Of a stretch of 64,000 nt of DNA, positions 54,205-64,000 are shown one piece after another. Each line of letters starts with the position of its first letter. Positions within the stretch are counted from its first letter, which is position 1. A program made the position numbers and the translations under genes. The notes beneath the pieces were generated by a model. That model was given only the letters and a program-made list of their open reading frames with translations, had not been told where the DNA came from and made no database searches. The DNA comes from Novosphingobium pokkalii. GTDB lineage: Bacteria > Pseudomonadota > Alphaproteobacteria > Sphingomonadales > Sphingomonadaceae. The stretch covers positions 115,555-179,554 of the forward strand of contig NZ_BMZP01000005.1 of NCBI RefSeq assembly GCF_014652855.1. Direction: 5' to 3'.

Positions 54205-55620
54205 TCAATCTTCTGCGTCAGCCATGTTGCCCAAGCCATAGCGATGCAGCTTGGAATAGAGGCTCTGGCGGCTCAAGCCGAGGATTTCGGCGGCCGAGGC
54301 GCGGTTGTTGGCGGTGTATTCCAGCGCCGCCTCGATGCACAGGCGCTCGATCAGGTCGGTGCTCTCGCGCACGATGTCGCGCAGCGACATGCGGCCGACC
54401 AGTTCGGTCAACTGCTCCACCGATCGCGGCGAGTCGCTGGTGGGCGGCAGATCGCGCAGGCGGCGGCCGACCGGGCGGATGACGAAGCCAAAGCATACCG
54501 GATCGCCCGAGGCGCGCACGGCGGAAAGCTCCACCGGCTCGCCCTCGAAACCATCGCGCGCGCCGACCACGGTCATCACGTTGCGCGCGCTGTCGTGCTT
54601 GGCCAGTTGGCTCTCGATCAAGTCCAGGTCGATGCCCGGCCGGCCGACATGGTCGCCCAGCGACTGGCCGCGCAACTGCTCGGCACTGGCCGCGCCGACC
54701 AGTTCGACAAAGGCGGCATTGGCCTCGCGAATGATCATCGCCGCATCGGTCAGCACGAAAGCATCGGGCATCGACTCGATCACGCGGGCGGTCACCCCGG
54801 CATCGGGCCGTCCGGCATCTGCCGTCTGCAACAGGCGCACCAGCAGAAATTGCCCGCCCCGCTCGCGAAAGCCATTGGCGGAAAGGCGGACCGTCTCGCC
54901 ACCTTGCGCCAGTGCAACGTCAAGCGGGGCAAGACCTTGCGAAACCATCGCCGATCCCAGGAACGCAATCACCTGCTCGCGCACGGGATTGGCAAACAAC
55001 GCCGTCAGCTTGCCGCCCAGCAGCGCACCGGCGCGGCTGCGGAACACCTGGTGCGCGGCCTGGTTGGCCTCGCGAATGCGGAAGCTGTCGGCATCGACGA
55101 TCAGCACCGGCTCCACCGTCTGCTCGAACAGCAGGCGATAGCGCGCTTCCAATTGGCGCAGGCGGATATAATCGCGCTCCAGCGACTGCTGCGCCTGAAG
55201 CATGCGCTGTTGCAGCGCGGCCTCGTCACGCATGTCGCGGCCGATGGCGAGGCATCCGGTCGCGCCTAGGCTGACCGTGACGAAGCGCACCGGAATATCG
55301 CCTTCGCCCGATATCAGGTTCACCTGGCGCCAGTGCTGCGTCACGCCCTTGCGCATCGCGCTGAGCATTTCCATCACCTTGGGCCGGCTTTCGACCGTCA
55401 CGGTGTCGAGCCATTCGCGCCCGGTCCAGCCACCGGCTTCGGGAAATTCGCGCGGATTGGCCGCCACGTCGACAATGCGGCCAGCCGCATCGAGCACCAG
55501 CGTGATATCGCCTGCAACCATGGCGAGACGCGCCGCGTCATCCCCGCCCAGCCCGGCCAGATGTGCAGACGCGGTGGTGAAAGGCAGCTTGCCTTCTATG
55601 CTGTTGCGTCGGGTAGGCAT
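54205..55620 (-). CDS. ppsR: Photosynthesis gene repressor PpsR/CrtJ
   Basis: 471 aa, normal length. It has an N-terminal PAS-like region, a Q-linker helix (QQRMLQAQQSLERDYIRLRQ), two further PAS domains (about 155-265 and 280-390) and a C-terminal Fis-type helix-turn-helix (NRASAAEILGLSRQSLYSKL). A Cys in RLCIEAAL just before the HTH matches the redox-active one of CrtJ, and another Cys lies in DPVCFGF. It represses bch genes under oxygen by binding TGT-N12-ACA sites, two of which are visible here. It follows ppaA by 12 bases in one operon. Confidence 0.95.
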   Translation of the reverse strand: MPTRRNSIEGKLPFTTASAHLAGLGGDDAARLAMVAGDITLVLDAAGRIVDVAANPREFPEAGGWTGREWLDTVTVESRPKVMEMLSAMRKGVTQHWRQVNLISGEGDIPVRFVTVSLGATGCLAIGRDMRDEAALQQRMLQAQQSLERDYIRLRQLEARYRLLFEQTVEPVLIVDADSFRIREANQAAHQVFRSRAGALLGGKLTALFANPVREQVIAFLGSAMVSQGLAPLDVALAQGGETVRLSANGFRERGGQFLLVRLLQTADAGRPDAGVTARVIESMPDAFVLTDAAMIIREANAAFVELVGAASAEQLRGQSLGDHVGRPGIDLDLIESQLAKHDSARNVMTVVGARDGFEGEPVELSAVRASGDPVCFGFVIRPVGRRLRDLPPTSDSPRSVEQLTELVGRMSLRDIVRESTDLIERLCIEAALEYTANNRASAAEILGLSRQSLYSKLHRYGLGNMADAED

Positions 55621-55632
55621 GGCCGCGCCAAA

Positions 55633-56562
55633 CTACGCGCCGAACCGGGCGACCAGCGCCTGGACCGGCACCAGGCGCTCGGCCAGATCGAGCGCGCCGC
55701 AAGCGTCGGGCGCGCTGCCATCGGCGCCGACCTCCGCCACGAGGCTGGCCACGAGTGCGGGATTGGCGTTCACCATTCTTCCACCAATGAGAATCTTCAG
55801 ATCGGGCGATCGCGATACACTGCGCATGGCGGAAATCAGGCTCGCAAGCTTTGCGTTAGGACAATCGCAACTGATGGTCAAGCCGACCAGATCGAGGCTG
55901 TGATCGGCAATATGTTGCAGCAATTCCTTGCGTTCCGGCTCGATCATCACCTCGGTTTGCCACCCGGCGCGGGCAAACACTTCCTCCACCATCAGCGCGC
56001 CGAAACTGTGCGCGTCGCCGGGCAGCGGGGCAAACAGCGCGGCCCGTGGGCGGGCCGGGGCGGCGCGCGGCGGCGGGAAGCGCAAGGTCACTTCGCGCAT
56101 CACTTCCTGCAAGCGCCACAGGCCCATCGTCACGTCCACGAAATCGCAGTCGTCGTCTTCCCAATGCTGGCCCAGGCGGCGGGCCGATGGCGCCAAGAGA
56201 TCGATGAACACGGATTCGACGCTGACGCCCCGGGCCAGAATGCCTTCCACCAGGACCAGCAGTTCGTCCGCTTCCAGTTCCAGCGGCAGCGAGGCAAACT
56301 TCGCGGCTTCGGCCGGATCGACCGCTTGCGTTCCCGCGACCATATCGCGCGGCATCAGGCCGTGGGCCTGGGCCATCAGCAGCCGGGGAATGATCTGCTC
56401 GCTGATCAGCGCGTCGACAGCGGTGGGAGGACAGGCGCGTATCGAATCCCGCTTCCCCGCGGCCGGCGTTCCGGATGCGGCTCCACGTCCATCCTTGGTC
56501 CGGGTGGTCCCTTCCCCCCGGCCGGCGCGCTTGGCCGCGCCTGCACCAAAAACAGTTGCCAT
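55633..56562 (-). CDS. ppaA: B12-binding antirepressor PpaA/AerR
   Basis: 309 aa. The N-terminal part is charged and disordered, the middle is helical (AVDALISEQIIPRLLMAQAH), and the C-terminal cobalamin-binding domain has DAHSFG, the D-x-H-x-x-G motif whose His binds cobalt (about residue 195). AerR binds B12 in light and antagonises CrtJ/PpsR. The start at 56562 is chosen because GGAGGGG lies 7 bases upstream; an in-frame ATG at 56691 would overlap the promoter. The neighbouring ppsR gene supports the assignment. Confidence 0.93.
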   Translation of the reverse strand: MATVFGAGAAKRAGRGEGTTRTKDGRGAASGTPAAGKRDSIRACPPTAVDALISEQIIPRLLMAQAHGLMPRDMVAGTQAVDPAEAAKFASLPLELEADELLVLVEGILARGVSVESVFIDLLAPSARRLGQHWEDDDCDFVDVTMGLWRLQEVMREVTLRFPPPRAAPARPRAALFAPLPGDAHSFGALMVEEVFARAGWQTEVMIEPERKELLQHIADHSLDLVGLTISCDCPNAKLASLISAMRSVSRSPDLKILIGGRMVNANPALVASLVAEVGADGSAPDACGALDLAERLVPVQALVARFGA

Positions 56563-56647
56563 GGCAGACCCCTCCGGTCTGGGACGGCGCCGATCGCGCC
56601 TTGCCCGCACGGCCGCACCGATCAGGGCGCTTGTGTCCGGGACCATG

Positions 56648-56690
56648 AGCCTACGCCCTTTTCCGCGATCTGACAAACGGCAAAGTGTCA
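56648..56690 (-). promoter_or_regulatory. ppaA-ppsR promoter region
   Basis: On the minus strand TTGTCA (56671-56676) and TAGGCT (56648-56653) are 17 bases apart and give a start about 75 bases before the chosen ppaA ATG. TGACA and TGTCA half-sites (56671-56675 and 56686-56690, 10 bases apart, everted) overlap the -35 box and may let PpsR act on its own operon. Confidence 0.5.
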
Positions 56691-56701
56691 CTATCTATTG
56701 T

Positions 56702-56743
56702 CGTCAAGTTAGATTGACACTTGCGCGCAGTGAGGCGTAGTCT
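56702..56743 (+). promoter_or_regulatory. bchF promoter with PpsR-type site
   Basis: CGTCA-N8-TGACA (56702-56719) fits the PpsR/CrtJ pattern with one mismatch. Its right half is the -35 box TTGACA (56714-56719), followed by CTTG, and after an 18-base spacer TAGTCT (56738-56743) is the -10. The -35, CTTG, spacer length, GGCG and TAGTCTC are shared with the bchG promoter. Confidence 0.78.
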
Positions 56744-56763
56744 CCCCGCAACAACAACGGTGA

Positions 56764-58617
<1,854 letters not shown>

Positions 58618-58621
58618 CGCC

Positions 58622-60146
58622 ATGCAGCTTGCCGTCTGGACCTATGAAGGCCCGCCCCATGTGGGGGCCATGCGGGTGGCCACGGCAATGGAAGGCGTCC
58701 ACTATGTGCTGCACGCCCCGCAGGGCGATACCTATGCCGATCTGCTGTTCACGATGATCGAGCGGCGCAACCAGCGCCCGCCGGTCACCTATACCACGTT
58801 CCAGGCGCGCGACCTCGGCAAGGATACTGCCGCCCTGCTTCAGGACGCGATCCGCGAGGCGGCGGAGCGCTTTGCCCCGCAGGCCCTGCTCGTCGGCGCC
58901 TCGTGCACTGCCGAACTGATCCAGGACGATCCGGCGGGCCTGGCCGAAGCGCTCAGCCTACCCTGCCCGGTGATCCCGCTGGAACTGCCCAGCTATCAGC
59001 GCAAGGAAAACTGGGGCGCGGCCGAAACTTTCTATCGCATGGTGCGCCACCTCGCCGATCCCGCGGTGCGCCCCGCCCCGCGCGAAGGGCGCCGCCCGCT
59101 GGCCAACCTGCTCGGCCCCTGCGCGCTGGGCTTCCGCCACCGGGATGACGTGGTCGAAGTGGTCAAGCTGCTGGAATCCATGGGCGTCGGCGTCAACTGC
59201 GTGGCGCCGCTGGGTGCCACGCCGGCCGATCTGCGCGCCTTGGGCCGGGCCGATTTTAACGTCGTGCTCTATCCCGAAATCGGCGCCGAGGCGGCGCGCT
59301 GGCTGGGCCGCACATTCGGCCAGCCGGCGATCGACGTGGTGCCGATCGGGGTGGGCGCCACGCGCGACTTCATTGCCGCCGTCGCCGCCGTGGCCGGGGT
59401 CGATCCGGCACCGGCTCTCGCCACGCCCACCTCGCGCCTGCCGTGGTGGAGCCGCTCGGTCGATTCGACCTATCTCACCGGCAAGCGCGTCTTCATCTTC
59501 GGCGATGCCACCCATGCCATTGCCGCCGCGCGGATCGCGGCCGAAGAGCTGGGTTTCACCGTCTGCGGCCTGGGCTGCTACAACCGCGAATTCGCCCGCG
59601 AGATGCGCGCCGCCGCCGCGCACCATGGCCTCGATCCATTGATCACCGACGATCACCTTGTGGTCGAGGACGCGATCCGCGCCGCGGCGCCCGAACTTGT
59701 GCTGGGCACGCAGATGGAGCGCCACATCGCCAAGCGCCTGGGCCTGCCGTGCGCGGTGATTTCCGCTCCGGTCCACGTCCAGGATTTCCCCGCGCGCCAC
59801 AGCCCGCAGATGGGCTTCGAAGGCGCCAACGTGATTTTCGACACCTGGGTGCATCCGCTGGTCATGGGGCTGGAAGAACACCTGCTGACCATGTTCCGCG
59901 ACGATTTCGAGTTTTCCGACGCGGCCGGCCCGTCGCACCTTGCCGCCCATGCTGCGCCGGTCAGCGCGCCGGAAGCGGTGCCCGCCAGCCACGACACCAT
60001 CCCCTGGACCAGCGACGCCGAACGCGAACTGCGCAAGGTGCCGTTCTTCGTGCGCGGCAAGGCGCGTTCCAACACCGAACGCTTTGCCGTGCTGGAAGGC
60101 CGCGCGCAGATCGACATCGCCACGCTCTATGATGCGAAGGCCCACT

Positions 60147-60157
<11 letters not shown>
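58622..60157 (+). CDS. bchB: Dark-operative protochlorophyllide reductase subunit B
   Basis: 511 aa, normal length. It is the partner of BchN. Asp in [15 protein letters not shown] (about residue 36) is the unusual fourth ligand of the NB cluster. [29 protein letters not shown] and a C-terminal domain with [20 protein letters not shown], which includes a protochlorophyllide-binding helix, complete the protein. It follows bchN by 4 bases and overlaps bchH by 11 bases. Confidence 0.97.

Positions 60158-64000
<3,843 letters not shown>

Noticed and set aside
54189..54208. TTGACA/TGTCAA pair as the main PpsR site
   Set aside because: The halves are everted relative to TGT-N12-ACA, whereas the overlapping CGTCA-N8-TGACA at 54177-54194 fits the known pattern and sits on the -35 box.

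Overview
The window is GC-rich, gene-dense DNA that fits an alphaproteobacterium of the Sphingomonadales (Novosphingobium/Sphingomonas/Erythrobacter type). The grounds are three large TonB-dependent receptors sitting with catabolic clusters, a bacteriochlorophyll cluster in the bchG-ppsR-ppaA-bchFNBHL order of aerobic anoxygenic phototrophs, and intergenic palindromes typical of this group. This placement is inferred from gene content and was not computed.

Layout. 1-7.2 kb: nitrite assimilation. nirB-nirD-cobA-(GAF-GGDEF-EAL) reads rightward and meets a leftward porin-like gene. Each unit starts with an RNA leader holding two A1/G4 hexaloop hairpins, the second overlapping a terminator, which is the signature of ANTAR (NasT/NasR) antitermination. 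7.3-19 kb: a quinate/shikimate-type catabolic locus. It has two secreted esterases, an SMP-30-like propeller and a fused 3-dehydroshikimate dehydratase leftward, and TetR, an AAHS-type MFS transporter, a TonB receptor and a shikimate/quinate dehydrogenase rightward. Two related 20-bp inverted repeats mark its promoters. 19-24.7 kb: an MHYT hybrid histidine kinase and a four-gene sulfotransferase/arylsulfotransferase module with two overlapping small membrane proteins.

24.9-32.5 kb: an aldehyde dehydrogenase, a zinc alcohol dehydrogenase and a TonB receptor, then a two-gene SatD-like/membrane-protein operon and an AraC regulator. 32.7-40.4 kb: a DUF3237 protein and a leftward acyl-CoA oxidation operon (two acyl-CoA dehydrogenases, SDR, APH-like kinase, PaaG-like hydratase/isomerase, nitronate-monooxygenase-like protein) with a divergent TetR regulator, then a stand-alone LuxR-type HTH protein. 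40.6-49.9 kb: a gluconate/polysaccharide locus (leader peptide, GntP permease, GntR regulator, tandem pectate-lyase-fold protein, gluconokinase, TonB receptor) with two copies of a GACCATGGTC element.

49.9-64 kb: the photosynthesis cluster. The leftward operon is bchG-pucC-like-bchP-tspO-small ORF, followed upstream by ppaA-ppsR. The rightward operon is bchF-N-B-H-L, with bchL cut by the window edge. bchG and bchF share a near-identical promoter layout: a CGTCA-N8-TGACA PpsR-type site whose inner half is the -35 box, an 18-bp spacer and TAGTCT as -10. Most genes are chained by ATGA/GTGA or longer overlaps, so translational coupling is the rule here. No tRNA, rRNA, CRISPR array, insertion sequence or prophage was seen.
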